From Rhodothermaceae bacterium (GTDB lineage: Bacteria; Bacteroidota; Rhodothermia; Rhodothermales; Bin80), in contig VXSC01000030.1 of NCBI GenBank assembly GCA_009838195.1, positions 1 through 43,222 on the forward strand: a DNA stretch of 43,222 nucleotides. The letters run 5' to 3'. The notes beneath the pieces are model-generated. The model was given only the letters and a program-made list of their open reading frames with translations, made no database searches and was not told where the DNA came from. Numbering within the stretch: the stretch's first letter is position 1; each line of letters begins with the position of its first letter. Shown here in pieces: positions 23,974 through 32,000 of this stretch. A program made the position numbers and the translations under genes.

Positions 23974-25002
23974 TTAGCGCTCCTGAACCTGTAGCCATTC
24001 CTCCTGTTTCGCCGATCGTGTCATTAACTCCTGAACTACGTCATGAGGCCGCTTGCCCTCGAAAAGAATGCCGTACACTGCTTCGGTGATCGGCATTTCA
24101 ATACCGAGTCGCTGTGCCATGTTGTATACTGCCTTTGTGGTCCGGACCCCTTCCGCCACCATACTCATGGATTTTGTTATCTCATCAAGTGTCGCCCCGC
24201 GCCCGATCGCTTCTCCAAGATGACGATTACGACTGTGTTGGCTGGTGCATGTGACCACTAGGTCTCCAAGGCCAGTCAAACCTGTGAAGGTTTGGGGATC
24301 GGCACCCAGTGCACTTCCCAAGCGCTGGATCTCTGCAATCCCCCTCGTGATGAGAGCTGCCCTGGCATTATCCCCATAGCCAACTCCATCACTGATTCCA
24401 GATGCGATCGCCATGATATTCTTAACGCTTCCCCCAATTTCGACCCCTTTCACATCGCTGTTCACATAAATTCTGAGCCGGTCCGTCATGAAAATCTCCT
24501 GCACAGCTTCCGCCCGTCTCATATCGGTTGATGCAGCAACCAAGGTCGTCGGCTTCCTTGTTCCAACTTCTTCTGCATGACTCGGACCATATAGAACTAC
24601 CAGGTTTCCTCTGGGGATGGGCGGGCTTACCACACCTGCCAGCACCGCAGTCGTTGTAAGTCCTGTCTTTGTCTCAATCCCTTTGGCAACAGATATTACC
24701 GTTGTCTCCTGGTCACAGAAGGCTAGTAAATCTGTGGCTATTTTGCGTACTGTGTGCGAGGGGGTTGCGATCACCCAGCAGCTTGCCTGCTGCGCCGCGA
24801 GAGCAAGATCAGCCGTAACAGTCACGGATGCTGGAATTGAGATATCTGGCAAATATTCAGGATTGCGACCCTCGTGCTGGATCGCGTTTGCCAGATCCTC
24901 TCTGCGGGCCCAGAGCGTCACTGCATGACCTGCGCTAGATAAACTCACGGAAAGTGCAGTGCCCCAGCTGCCAGCACCAAAAACGGAAATTGCACACGGC
25001 AT
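23974..25002 (-). CDS. gpsA: NAD(P)H-dependent glycerol-3-phosphate dehydrogenase GpsA
   Basis: 342 residues. The Rossmann motif GAGSWGTAL is at residues 9-17. Family motifs YGPSHAEEVG, VGGSVKN-type EIGGSVKNIMAIASGISDG (with the catalytic Lys) and GLTGLGDLVVTCTS are all present, ending with the usual PITEAVYGILFEG. It reduces dihydroxyacetone phosphate to sn-glycerol 3-phosphate for phospholipid synthesis in the cytoplasm. It follows plsY by 14 bp, and the two act in consecutive steps, which fits an operon. Confidence 0.97.
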   Translation of the reverse strand: MPCAISVFGAGSWGTALSVSLSSAGHAVTLWARREDLANAIQHEGRNPEYLPDISIPASVTVTADLALAAQQASCWVIATPSHTVRKIATDLLAFCDQETTVISVAKGIETKTGLTTTAVLAGVVSPPIPRGNLVVLYGPSHAEEVGTRKPTTLVAASTDMRRAEAVQEIFMTDRLRIYVNSDVKGVEIGGSVKNIMAIASGISDGVGYGDNARAALITRGIAEIQRLGSALGADPQTFTGLTGLGDLVVTCTSQHSRNRHLGEAIGRGATLDEITKSMSMVAEGVRTTKAVYNMAQRLGIEMPITEAVYGILFEGKRPHDVVQELMTRSAKQEEWLQVQER

Positions 25003-25016
25003 GCAATTGGCGGAGG

Positions 25017-25700
25017 CTATAGCTCACCACGCCCACGCATGCCATGGGCCAGTCGAAAATTTTGGACCTTATTCTCTTTACCCGAAACAAGTCGCTGGAT
25101 ATTGCTCCGATGAGCATAAAGAATTGCAATCGCGAAGATGCAACCAAATAAGAGCAGACTCCGGTCCAATGCCTCAATATCAAAAACGAACATTCGAATG
25201 GCCACTGTCGCCGGAAACATCAACGCCGCAGTAATACTTGCTAGAGAAACATATCTTGAGCTAAACAACACCAAGGTAAAAACCCCGATCACAATCCACA
25301 TCGTCTTCGGTGTAATTGCAAATAAGACTCCTGCAGCGGTGTTCACGCCTTTTCCCCCTCGAAATCCGGCCCACACAGGAAGCATATGACCAACAATCGC
25401 AGCGATACCGGCTAACAGGCGGATAACGGATTCCACCTGCCAAAATGCAAACCCTGATGGAAGCTCATCAATGCGAATAGACGCAATTACGCCCGCGGCC
25501 AATAATCCCTTACCGACGTCGATGATTGTGGATAACACCCCCGCTTTCCATCCCAATACTCGAAAAACATTTGTTGCTCCTGCATTCAAGCTGCCGTGCT
25601 TACGTACATCAACCCCATACAGTAATTGCCCCACCCATACGCTTCCAGGGATAGATCCCGCAAGGTAGCTCAAAACCAATATCAGAATAATCGAGCCCAT
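25017..25700 (-). CDS. plsY: Acyl-phosphate:glycerol-3-phosphate acyltransferase PlsY
   Basis: 227 residues from ATG25700; a TTG at 25703 directly before it would add one residue. A polytopic membrane protein with the three PlsY motifs: GSIPGSVWVGQ with KHGSLNAGATNVFRVLG, then GHMLPVWAGFRGGKGVNTAAG, then SRYVSLASITAA. It acylates glycerol 3-phosphate at sn-1 using acyl phosphate, the first committed step of phospholipid synthesis. Its substrate is made by the adjacent gpsA product. The length is slightly above the usual 200 because of a C-terminal tail. Confidence 0.96.
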   Translation of the reverse strand: MGSIILILVLSYLAGSIPGSVWVGQLLYGVDVRKHGSLNAGATNVFRVLGWKAGVLSTIIDVGKGLLAAGVIASIRIDELPSGFAFWQVESVIRLLAGIAAIVGHMLPVWAGFRGGKGVNTAAGVLFAITPKTMWIVIGVFTLVLFSSRYVSLASITAALMFPATVAIRMFVFDIEALDRSLLLFGCIFAIAILYAHRSNIQRLVSGKENKVQNFRLAHGMRGRGEL

Positions 25701-25762
25701 CAAGAATAAAAGATTTGGCGGCGGTTTAACGCGAAATTGGAGACTTAAACGCGCGACTACAG

Positions 25763-26761
25763 CTAGTATACTGATCCCATCGCAATGGGATTCTCATCAT
25801 GCGCCGCTACAATACGCCGGATGTCCTGCTCTGCCGAAGCAGGCGCAATCACGACCAATCCGATCCCCAGGTTAAACGTATCTCGCATGTCGTCTTCCGG
25901 CACAGCGCCGCGCTTCTGGATGAGATCAAAAACAGGCGGGCGCTCCCAGCTTTCGTAGTCCACCTGTATATGAAGCCCGTCAGGGAGTACGCGATGGGTG
26001 TTTCCTTCGATCCCACCTCCGGTCACATGAACAAAAGCATGTGCATGCTCTTTGAGCTCGCGGATTAAGGATAGATAACACTTGTGTATGCTTAATAATT
26101 CTTCTTCAATGCTTGTCCCTTTCAGTTGTGCAGGCCTTTCGTTCAGATGAAATCCCGAAAGGGTTCCTAGGAGAACTTTGCGTGCAAGGGAGTAGCCATT
26201 TGTATGAAGTCCAGACGAAGGGATTCCCCAAAGCGTGTCTCCCTTCTGGATCTTGCTACCATCGATAATATGGTCCTTGTCCACTAGGCCCACGATTACG
26301 CCCGCTAAATCGTAATCCGTAAGTGAGTACAGGTCGGGCATCTCGGCGGTTTCTCCTCCAATCAGAGCAATCCCGGCATTTTTGCATGCGCGAACCATCC
26401 CTTTTACCACTGCTTCCAGAACTACGGGGGATAGTTCTCCGGCCGCGAAATAATCAAGAAAATACAAGGGTTCAGCCCCACACACGGCAATATCATTTAT
26501 GCAGTGATTGACCAGATCTTCCCCAACCGTATCGTGAACCCCCGCTTTTACGGCGACCTTCACCTTCGTCCCTACACCATCGATTGAGGATACCAATATG
26601 GGCTTCTTGTACCCAGAAAGGTCAAGTTGGAAGAAGCCTCCGAATGCCCCGACATCTCGAATCACTCCTGGGGTATGCGTTGACCTGATTAAAGGCTTCA
26701 GGCGTTTTAGCGCCTCGTTGGCCGCTTGGATATCTACACCTGCATCCTTATAGTCTGTCAT
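25763..26761 (-). CDS. purM: Phosphoribosylformylglycinamidine cyclo-ligase PurM
   Basis: 332 residues from ATG26761. The frame is open to 26839, but ATG26761 overlaps the upstream stop as ATGA and starts with the family's MTDYKDAGVDI, so it is preferred. Landmarks: DGVGTKVKVA, DLVNHCINDIAVCGAEPLYFLDY, GGETAEMPDLY and HVTGGGIEGNTHRVLPDG. It performs the ATP-dependent ring closure that forms aminoimidazole ribonucleotide in purine synthesis. Coupling to the squalene/phytoene-synthase-like gene is by overlap only; no functional link is evident. Confidence 0.97.
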   Translation of the reverse strand: MTDYKDAGVDIQAANEALKRLKPLIRSTHTPGVIRDVGAFGGFFQLDLSGYKKPILVSSIDGVGTKVKVAVKAGVHDTVGEDLVNHCINDIAVCGAEPLYFLDYFAAGELSPVVLEAVVKGMVRACKNAGIALIGGETAEMPDLYSLTDYDLAGVIVGLVDKDHIIDGSKIQKGDTLWGIPSSGLHTNGYSLARKVLLGTLSGFHLNERPAQLKGTSIEEELLSIHKCYLSLIRELKEHAHAFVHVTGGGIEGNTHRVLPDGLHIQVDYESWERPPVFDLIQKRGAVPEDDMRDTFNLGIGLVVIAPASAEQDIRRIVAAHDENPIAMGSVY

Positions 26762-27462
26762 CGAATCGTTTTGCCTGTATAGACCTGCAAATATACGCGT
26801 GTTTTGTCTAGTAACGTAAGTTCGACCGGCTTTGACCAAACATCAAACTTCCGCGACTCTATCCGAGCCAAGGTATGTAGTCCACCGGTCCAGTAGATAC
26901 GAAATCGCCGTCGACACCAGCCGCTGAGGTCACTGTTCAAGGTTCTGCATGAGGCGTATGCATCTCGTGCATAAACGACCTGTTTCCAGAGTACTGAGCG
27001 AAGTCCGGAAGAAAGCCTGCCCTCCATCAGGTCTGTACTGTCCACATTATTTTTCTGCAGTAGATCAAGCGGAATAAACTGTCGCCCTGCCTGTAGATCT
27101 TCTTTGAGGAACATGAGGGATCGCGTTAGAAACACAGCTCGCCCAAATTTTCTGACTGGATCCTCGACCCAGTTTGCGGTATATCCTGCCAGCTTTGCCA
27201 ACAGAAGTGCATGTGAGCCCGTAGAGCGGTCCATGTAGTCAAAGAGGTCCGTAATCGTATGGATCGTCGGAACTCCTTCTTCAATGAACTGAGCATCAAC
27301 TAGGTGAGCCGGTAAACCAAACTCCTCGCATATTGCGTGCGCTTTGCTACGATGGACAGGTGAGTCCTCACCGGCCCGTGCCGCATAGTGCCATTGCCAA
27401 AGAACTTCCGCTGCCGCTCGGAATTCATTTTGCGGCCAGTCCGATGGAGCGAAGGGGGGCAT
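26758..27462 (-). CDS. Squalene/phytoene synthase-like protein with degenerate aspartate motif
   Basis: 234 residues from ATG27462 (a TTG at 27465 precedes it directly). Segments LFDYMDRSTGSHALLLAKLAGY (about 73-94) and FLTRSLMFLKEDLQAGRQFIPLDLL (about 111-135) follow the trans-isoprenyl diphosphate synthase head-to-head family. In active enzymes the second segment reads QLTNILRDVGEDxxxGRxYLP. Here the Asn, Arg and first Asp are replaced by Arg, Met and Phe, leaving only the ED and GR parts. I also cannot find the first Asp-rich motif. It may be non-catalytic, like the NDUFAF6-type members, or act on another substrate. It sits between thrC and purM, 3 bp after thrC, and shares an ATGA overlap with purM. 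Confidence 0.72.
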   Translation of the reverse strand: MPPFAPSDWPQNEFRAAAEVLWQWHYAARAGEDSPVHRSKAHAICEEFGLPAHLVDAQFIEEGVPTIHTITDLFDYMDRSTGSHALLLAKLAGYTANWVEDPVRKFGRAVFLTRSLMFLKEDLQAGRQFIPLDLLQKNNVDSTDLMEGRLSSGLRSVLWKQVVYARDAYASCRTLNSDLSGWCRRRFRIYWTGGLHTLARIESRKFDVWSKPVELTLLDKTRVYLQVYTGKTIR

Positions 27463-27465
27463 CAA

Positions 27466-28716
27466 TCAATTCCAAGATTCGAGTTTCAAACGGAGTGCGT
27501 CTGATGTTGGTTCAAGTGATTGAACACGAGTAGGCATTGATTCCAGTTTCGTCAATGCACGGACGGAAGCAGGAGCATGCCCCAGTGCCCGTTCCACTGT
27601 ATCAGGAAATTTGGCAGGATGGGCAGTTGACAATACGACCACCGGTGCGGGTCTATTACGTACAGCTGCCAGTGCGACCGCGGTATGTGGATCAGCCGTG
27701 TAGCCAGTTTCTTCGTAAACACGCCGGATGGAGGTCAGTGTGTCCTCGTCAGAGCATGAGTTGCCTTGGATCATGCGGCGCATCTGATTTTCCGGCAACA
27801 AAAATTTAAGACGCTCAAAATTACTAGGGCGACCTACGTCCATTGCATTCGACAGCGTTCGGATGGACTCTCCAAAAGCGCTTTTATTACCTGCAAGGAA
27901 TTTAGGGTATCCATCGTTTGCATTATGTGCAGCAATGAAGTTGCGTACCGGAAGTCCGCAAAGCGACGACAGCACTCCCGCAGTCAGATTGCCAAGGTTA
28001 CCGCAGGGAACACATACATCAGCACTGCCCCACTGCCCCTGTGCAAAAGCCCAGTAGTAATAGAGCATCTGTGGCAAAAGACGTCCCACATTGATGGAGT
28101 TCGCCGCAGATAGGCGCAGGCCTCCAGGGGAAACCAGCAGTTCTTTGACCATTGCCTGGCAATCATCAAAGGTCCCGTTGACCGCAAATGCACGCACCCC
28201 CTTCCGCTGTACAATAAGCTGCTTCTCCTGCGTGGGGCTGACTTGGCCTTTTGGGTACAGCACGGCAACCCGCAAGTTCGGGAGATTACCAAAGCCATCC
28301 GCCACTGCACTTCCTGTATCTCCCGAGGTGGCGACCAAGATCGTCAGCGGCTCATCTTTGACCAAATGGTTCATGAGCCGGGACATCGTACGTGCACCAA
28401 AATCCTTGAATGACAAGGTCGGGCCATGAAAGAGCTCCAGGACCCATACATTCCCCACCTTTACCAAGGGGACCGGGAAATTAAGTGCTTGCCTGAGTAT
28501 GGATGCCAGGACCGTTTCGGGGATTTCACTACCCAGCCATGGCGTGAGGATCCGCATAGACATTGCGGAGAAATCCGTAGCTGCCTTCCAGGCTTGCGTG
28601 TCTATCTCTGGAAGTTTTTCTGGGACAAAGAGCCCGCCACCCGGCGCCAAGCCTTGTAATAATGCCGTCGGAAAATCAACGGGCTGCACATTCCCACGCG
28701 TACTCACATACCACAT
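27466..28716 (-). CDS. thrC: Threonine synthase ThrC
   Basis: 416 residues. PLP-dependent enzyme turning O-phosphohomoserine into threonine. The PLP lysine is Lys104 in LSFKDFGARTM, and VATSGDTGSAVADGF, NSINVGRLLPQMLYYYWA and VCVPCGNLGNLTAGVLS are family motifs. The N-terminal MWYVSTRGNVQPVDF matches the class with a short N-terminal domain. It begins 3 bp after thrB and is followed almost without gap by the squalene/phytoene-synthase-like gene, so it belongs to a coupled operon. Confidence 0.97.
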   Translation of the reverse strand: MWYVSTRGNVQPVDFPTALLQGLAPGGGLFVPEKLPEIDTQAWKAATDFSAMSMRILTPWLGSEIPETVLASILRQALNFPVPLVKVGNVWVLELFHGPTLSFKDFGARTMSRLMNHLVKDEPLTILVATSGDTGSAVADGFGNLPNLRVAVLYPKGQVSPTQEKQLIVQRKGVRAFAVNGTFDDCQAMVKELLVSPGGLRLSAANSINVGRLLPQMLYYYWAFAQGQWGSADVCVPCGNLGNLTAGVLSSLCGLPVRNFIAAHNANDGYPKFLAGNKSAFGESIRTLSNAMDVGRPSNFERLKFLLPENQMRRMIQGNSCSDEDTLTSIRRVYEETGYTADPHTAVALAAVRNRPAPVVVLSTAHPAKFPDTVERALGHAPASVRALTKLESMPTRVQSLEPTSDALRLKLESWN

Positions 28717-28719
28717 GAG

Positions 28720-29649
28720 CTATGTACATTCTCGAACGCCATGCATATCTGCCTGCGTGACGATCCCATTCGCTTCCTCTCCAGCCGCCTCAACCATTGC
28801 ACTGCATATCTCTGATGCCGACTTCGCATCATTTACAATCGCAAACATCGCCGGTCCTGATCCAGTTAATGCCACTGCACATGCACCGGCATCCATTGCT
28901 GCTTCACGTACGGCAGCATAGCAGGGTAAAAGGCTTGCCCGTGCGGGCTCTACAATGCGATCTCGCATCATGTAAGGAGCAAGTGTATCCCAATCTCCCG
29001 CCATTAATGAATGCAGTACAAACGCCAAATCACTGGCATTATGTACGGCTTCAAGTCTCGGGACAACACTAGGCAGAATCGTTCTTGCATCGGTGGTGAG
29101 AATCGTCCTTTTGGGTAATACAACCACCAGGTGCATCGGTCTTGTCAATTCAATTCGACGATAATCAAGGGGGCTGACAGGAGAGGTAAGGATGAGGCCT
29201 CCCAAAAGAGACGGTAATGCATTATCACCATGAAGTGCGCCTCCACTGGCCAATCGCTCGGCTTCTAAAACTTCGAAAGCCAGTTCTTCCTTGGTGAATG
29301 GCTTGCCTAGAAGGAGATTCGCGGCCCATGCACCAGCTGAAGCACTGGCAGCAGAGCCACCAATCCCCGAGCCAATGGGAATGCCCTTCTTTATGTGTAA
29401 ATGAAGCCCCCTCTTATCCCCGGCCTTCGTCATAACCAGATGGGCTGCACGTCCTGCCGTATTATTTCTGGCTTCCAGCGGAATAGGGGCCGAAGAGGTG
29501 ATGGTGATTCCCGGCTTCGAGGAAAACTGGGCTTCGATAACGTCTCCCATTCCCTTGAGGCACAATCCCAATGTATCGAAACCCGGCCCCAGATTGGATA
29601 ACGAAGCGGAACCAAAAACGCGAACGGTATGATTGTCTGAGTTACTCAA
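28720..29649 (-). CDS. thrB: Homoserine kinase ThrB (GHMP family)
   Basis: 309 residues. It phosphorylates homoserine with ATP, the step just before ThrC. The GHMP ATP loop PIGSGIGGSAAS lies at residues 91-102, the N-terminal motif SLSNLGPGFDTLG at 17-29, and the C-terminal ACAVALTGSGPAMFAI completes the fold. The apparent start is TTG29649 without a clear ribosome-binding site; no ATG lies closer to the conserved N-terminus. No aspartokinase/homoserine dehydrogenase gene is adjacent, so the pathway is split. Confidence 0.96.
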   Translation of the reverse strand: MSNSDNHTVRVFGSASLSNLGPGFDTLGLCLKGMGDVIEAQFSSKPGITITSSAPIPLEARNNTAGRAAHLVMTKAGDKRGLHLHIKKGIPIGSGIGGSAASASAGAWAANLLLGKPFTKEELAFEVLEAERLASGGALHGDNALPSLLGGLILTSPVSPLDYRRIELTRPMHLVVVLPKRTILTTDARTILPSVVPRLEAVHNASDLAFVLHSLMAGDWDTLAPYMMRDRIVEPARASLLPCYAAVREAAMDAGACAVALTGSGPAMFAIVNDAKSASEICSAMVEAAGEEANGIVTQADMHGVRECT

Positions 29650-29725
29650 GTGTCAAGTATAGTATTGGTTTTATACGGATCAAAAGCAATGCCCTGTGAT
29701 CAATTTACAGGTGATCTATCACGAT

Positions 29726-30379
29726 TTAGAGAGCGTATTTTGCTTTCAGCTGCTTTACAATTTTCAATGTGTTTATGGGCACTGCTTCCTCTTCTGAGGC
29801 CAACCGGCGCAGGTCGTCCGGGGTATCTACATCGTACCACTTTGGCAGTTGAACGACGTTCGCCCCCGATTGATACGCTCGGGTTAAGGTTAACTCAAAA
29901 ACATCTGGTCGGCTGTAAATCATATCGTCAAACAGGCCGTCAATAAATGGATTCATTCCCAAAAGATAATATCCTCCGTCTTCTGTGGGCCCGATACATA
30001 TACTTGGCAAATCCGATAATGCATGAAATGCATCTTGGATGAAAGCGTCCGGCAACGTAGGATGGTCGGTCCCGATAATGACCATCTGCCGATATCCTGC
30101 TGCAGCTGTTTCCTGAAAAGCATGGCGCATACGTTCGCCCAGCTCCTTCCCGCATTGTTGTTTGATCACTGCCCCGTAAACGGGAATATCGGGAGGGATG
30201 CCATCTGACATGTACAGACGCACCGCCACATTGAGTGATGCGTACTGCTTCAGGCTGTCCACCAGAAACATCCGATATAAATCTGTTGCCTCCTGTGCAG
30301 AGATGAGTTTTGTCAGCCTGGACTTCACTTGGCCGGACTTGAGAGAACGGGCAAAGACAATCAGCGCCCTACCCTTCAT
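29726..30379 (-). CDS. TIGR04282/DUF2064 family glycosyltransferase-like protein
   Basis: 217 residues from ATG30379, which overlaps the cysteine desulfurase gene by 11 bp; a longer frame to 30409 lies wholly within that gene and is less likely. The sequence opens ALIVFARSLKSGQVKSRLTKLI and has VIIGTDHPTLPDAFIQDAF and IGPTEDGGYYLLGM, the hallmark of DUF2064 nucleotidyl/glycosyltransferase-fold proteins (TIGR04282). One member group is linked to arsenosugar synthesis, but many are of unknown substrate. No arsenic genes are nearby, so the arsenosugar role should not be assumed. The GT-A-like nucleotide-sugar fold is well supported. Confidence 0.87.
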   Translation of the reverse strand: MKGRALIVFARSLKSGQVKSRLTKLISAQEATDLYRMFLVDSLKQYASLNVAVRLYMSDGIPPDIPVYGAVIKQQCGKELGERMRHAFQETAAAGYRQMVIIGTDHPTLPDAFIQDAFHALSDLPSICIGPTEDGGYYLLGMNPFIDGLFDDMIYSRPDVFELTLTRAYQSGANVVQLPKWYDVDTPDDLRRLASEEEAVPINTLKIVKQLKAKYAL

Positions 30380-31550
30380 GTTGCCTCTGCGCTTGCATTC
30401 TTTTGACAACCTTATGGATGCAGGCTACCGTCCTCTTGATATCCTCTTCTCCCGTCAAACGACCAAGTGAAAGCCGTAGTGATGCACGGGCGGTGGACGC
30501 GGGGATTCCCAATCCCAGTAGAACGTGACTCGGGGTGATCGCCCCACTGGTGCACGCGGAGCCGGCAGAAGCATACACGCCTTCCAGATCCATATTCAGA
30601 AGCAGCATTTCCCCATCCAAGGGTTTGCCATCTATCGGCTTAAATGCAACATTAAGGATGTGCGGGGCTGCATTCGCCGGTGTGTTCACGACCAATTGAT
30701 CTCCGACCGCCGCCGCTAGCTGTGTCTGCAACTCCTGACGGAGTTTCGTGACGCGGGACGCATGTGCATCCCGATCATTTGCAATCAAATCCATTGCTGC
30801 TGTCATTCCAATCACTGCGGCTACATTTTCTGTGCCTCCTCGGCGCCCTCTTTCCTGTGAACCGCCAAAAATTTGTGGCATGAGTTGCACACGATCCCGA
30901 ACATAAAGGATACCAATCCCTTTTGGGCCATACATTTTGTGGGCCGAAAGCGACATCATATCCACACCGAGTCGATTCACGTCGATGGGGAACCATGCAG
31001 CCGCCTGCGCCGCATCTGTGTGTAGAAAGAAATCATGCTCATCACGGAGGGCGGAGATTTCCTTTAGTGGAGTCACTGCACCGGTTTCGTTATTGACATA
31101 CATCACAGAGACTAGGCGCGTGCTCGAGCCTAAAGATTTTGCAATGTCATCCGTGCTCAGGACACCGGTTTCTGGATTGGGTGCAAGGCGAGTAACCTGT
31201 ACACCCGAGGATTCCAGTGTTTTGACCGGTTCCAGTACAGCTTTGTGCTCAATGCTTGATGTGATTAAATGCTCTCCCGCGCTCAGGAAATTGAATGCAA
31301 GGTTATTCGCCTCTGTGGCTCCACTAGTAAAAATGATTTCCTCCGGTTTTGCATGAAGATGTTCTGCGATTTTCTCCCGACTATTTTCGATGGCCCCTCG
31401 CGCAACTCTTCCCAGATGATGAACCGAGGATGCGTTGCCAAAGTTGGCCCCGAAATACGGTAGCATTGCTTCCAGGACAGCGGGATCCAGTGGAGTGGTC
31501 GCCGCATGATCCATATAGACTGGTGCAGGATTTTGGCCGTTCCCTTTCAT
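30369..31550 (-). CDS. Cysteine desulfurase (NifS/IscS family)
   Basis: 393 residues. It takes sulfur from cysteine for iron-sulfur clusters or thio-modifications. The PLP lysine is Lys205 in SLSAHKMYGPKG, His102 is in the conserved EHKAV, and the sulfur-accepting Cys333 lies in AGSACTSGAITPSHVLLGLG. The short SxCxSG loop with the following SHVLLGLG suggests the NifS/IscS group rather than SufS. No iscU, iscR or tRNA-thiolation gene is adjacent, so iscS versus nifS cannot be decided. It is first in a long minus-strand run, downstream of a structured 450-bp region. Confidence 0.93.
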   Translation of the reverse strand: MKGNGQNPAPVYMDHAATTPLDPAVLEAMLPYFGANFGNASSVHHLGRVARGAIENSREKIAEHLHAKPEEIIFTSGATEANNLAFNFLSAGEHLITSSIEHKAVLEPVKTLESSGVQVTRLAPNPETGVLSTDDIAKSLGSSTRLVSVMYVNNETGAVTPLKEISALRDEHDFFLHTDAAQAAAWFPIDVNRLGVDMMSLSAHKMYGPKGIGILYVRDRVQLMPQIFGGSQERGRRGGTENVAAVIGMTAAMDLIANDRDAHASRVTKLRQELQTQLAAAVGDQLVVNTPANAAPHILNVAFKPIDGKPLDGEMLLLNMDLEGVYASAGSACTSGAITPSHVLLGLGIPASTARASLRLSLGRLTGEEDIKRTVACIHKVVKRMQAQRQHEG

Positions 31551-31636
31551 ACTTCGATCAGTCTGCAGATAAACCTGATATGCAACTCAATGAGCGACTA
31601 TTTTCCCAAGAAGGACATCCGCCGGGTAAAAATTTT

Positions 31637-31708
31637 TGCAGTCAGGGTCAGTCGAATTGAAGAATTTATGTTAGTACAGCGAAATTCTTCAACCCTGCCG
31701 AGACTGCA
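31637..31708. promoter_or_regulatory. Composite 22-bp stem-loop (possible structured leader RNA)
   Basis: Three nested helices are visible: TGCAGTC (31637-31643) with GACTGCA (31702-31708), AGGG (31644-31647) with CCCT (31693-31696), and TTGAAGAATTT (31657-31667) with AAATTCTTCAA (31682-31692). A 9-nt bulge on the left, a 5-nt bulge on the right and a 14-nt loop complete it. Every helix is perfectly paired. It lies 87-158 nt upstream of the cysteine desulfurase start and could be a 5' leader element, a small RNA or a regulator-binding cruciform. Confidence 0.5.
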
Positions 31709-31876
31709 TCCATGTTCCTTGTACTACGAATTGGAAATTCGATTCATATGCAAGAAACTCATTCTTTAGGAGTATGGATTTCATGTGCACTCATTGGATT
31801 CTTTTATCGTTGAACAAAGTATAAGGGTGCCAACGCCCTGTCCTATAGAGTGAGCATTGAATGTAATGGATGCACT

Positions 31877-31892
31877 CTGAGATCTATCTCAG
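31877..31892. promoter_or_regulatory. Operator-like palindrome upstream of murA
   Basis: CTGAGATCTATCTCAG consists of perfect 7-bp arms with a 2-bp centre. It ends 108 bp before the murA ATG, a plausible place for a regulator. No consensus was recognised. Confidence 0.3.
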
Positions 31893-32000
31893 GAATCAAC
31901 CTCCTAGATTGGGGAAATCAATGGACGCTCTGACCGTGCAATTCCGTTCAAGAAGGCGTAGACCTTTCTATGATCTCGCCGATCGATAAACTGACTGATT

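Larger units (their letters stand above)
31551..32000. other. Divergent intergenic region with strong secondary structure
   Basis: 450 bp between the minus-strand cysteine desulfurase and plus-strand murA. No gene was recognised. It contains the composite stem-loop 31637-31708, a short inverted repeat CGAATT/AATTCG (31727-31741) and the palindrome at 31877-31892. It must hold the promoters of both flanking transcripts. Confidence 0.55.

Noticed and set aside
28499..28921. 140-codon plus-strand ORF opposite thrC and thrB
   Set aside because: Shadow of two confidently assigned genes; no family resemblance.
29726..30379. Arsenosugar biosynthesis role for the DUF2064 gene
   Set aside because: The family name alone suggests it; no arsenic-methylation or radical-SAM arsenic genes are nearby.
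30937..31356. 139-codon plus-strand ORF opposite the cysteine desulfurase
   Set aside because: Fully antisense to a conserved enzyme, with a shadow-like composition.
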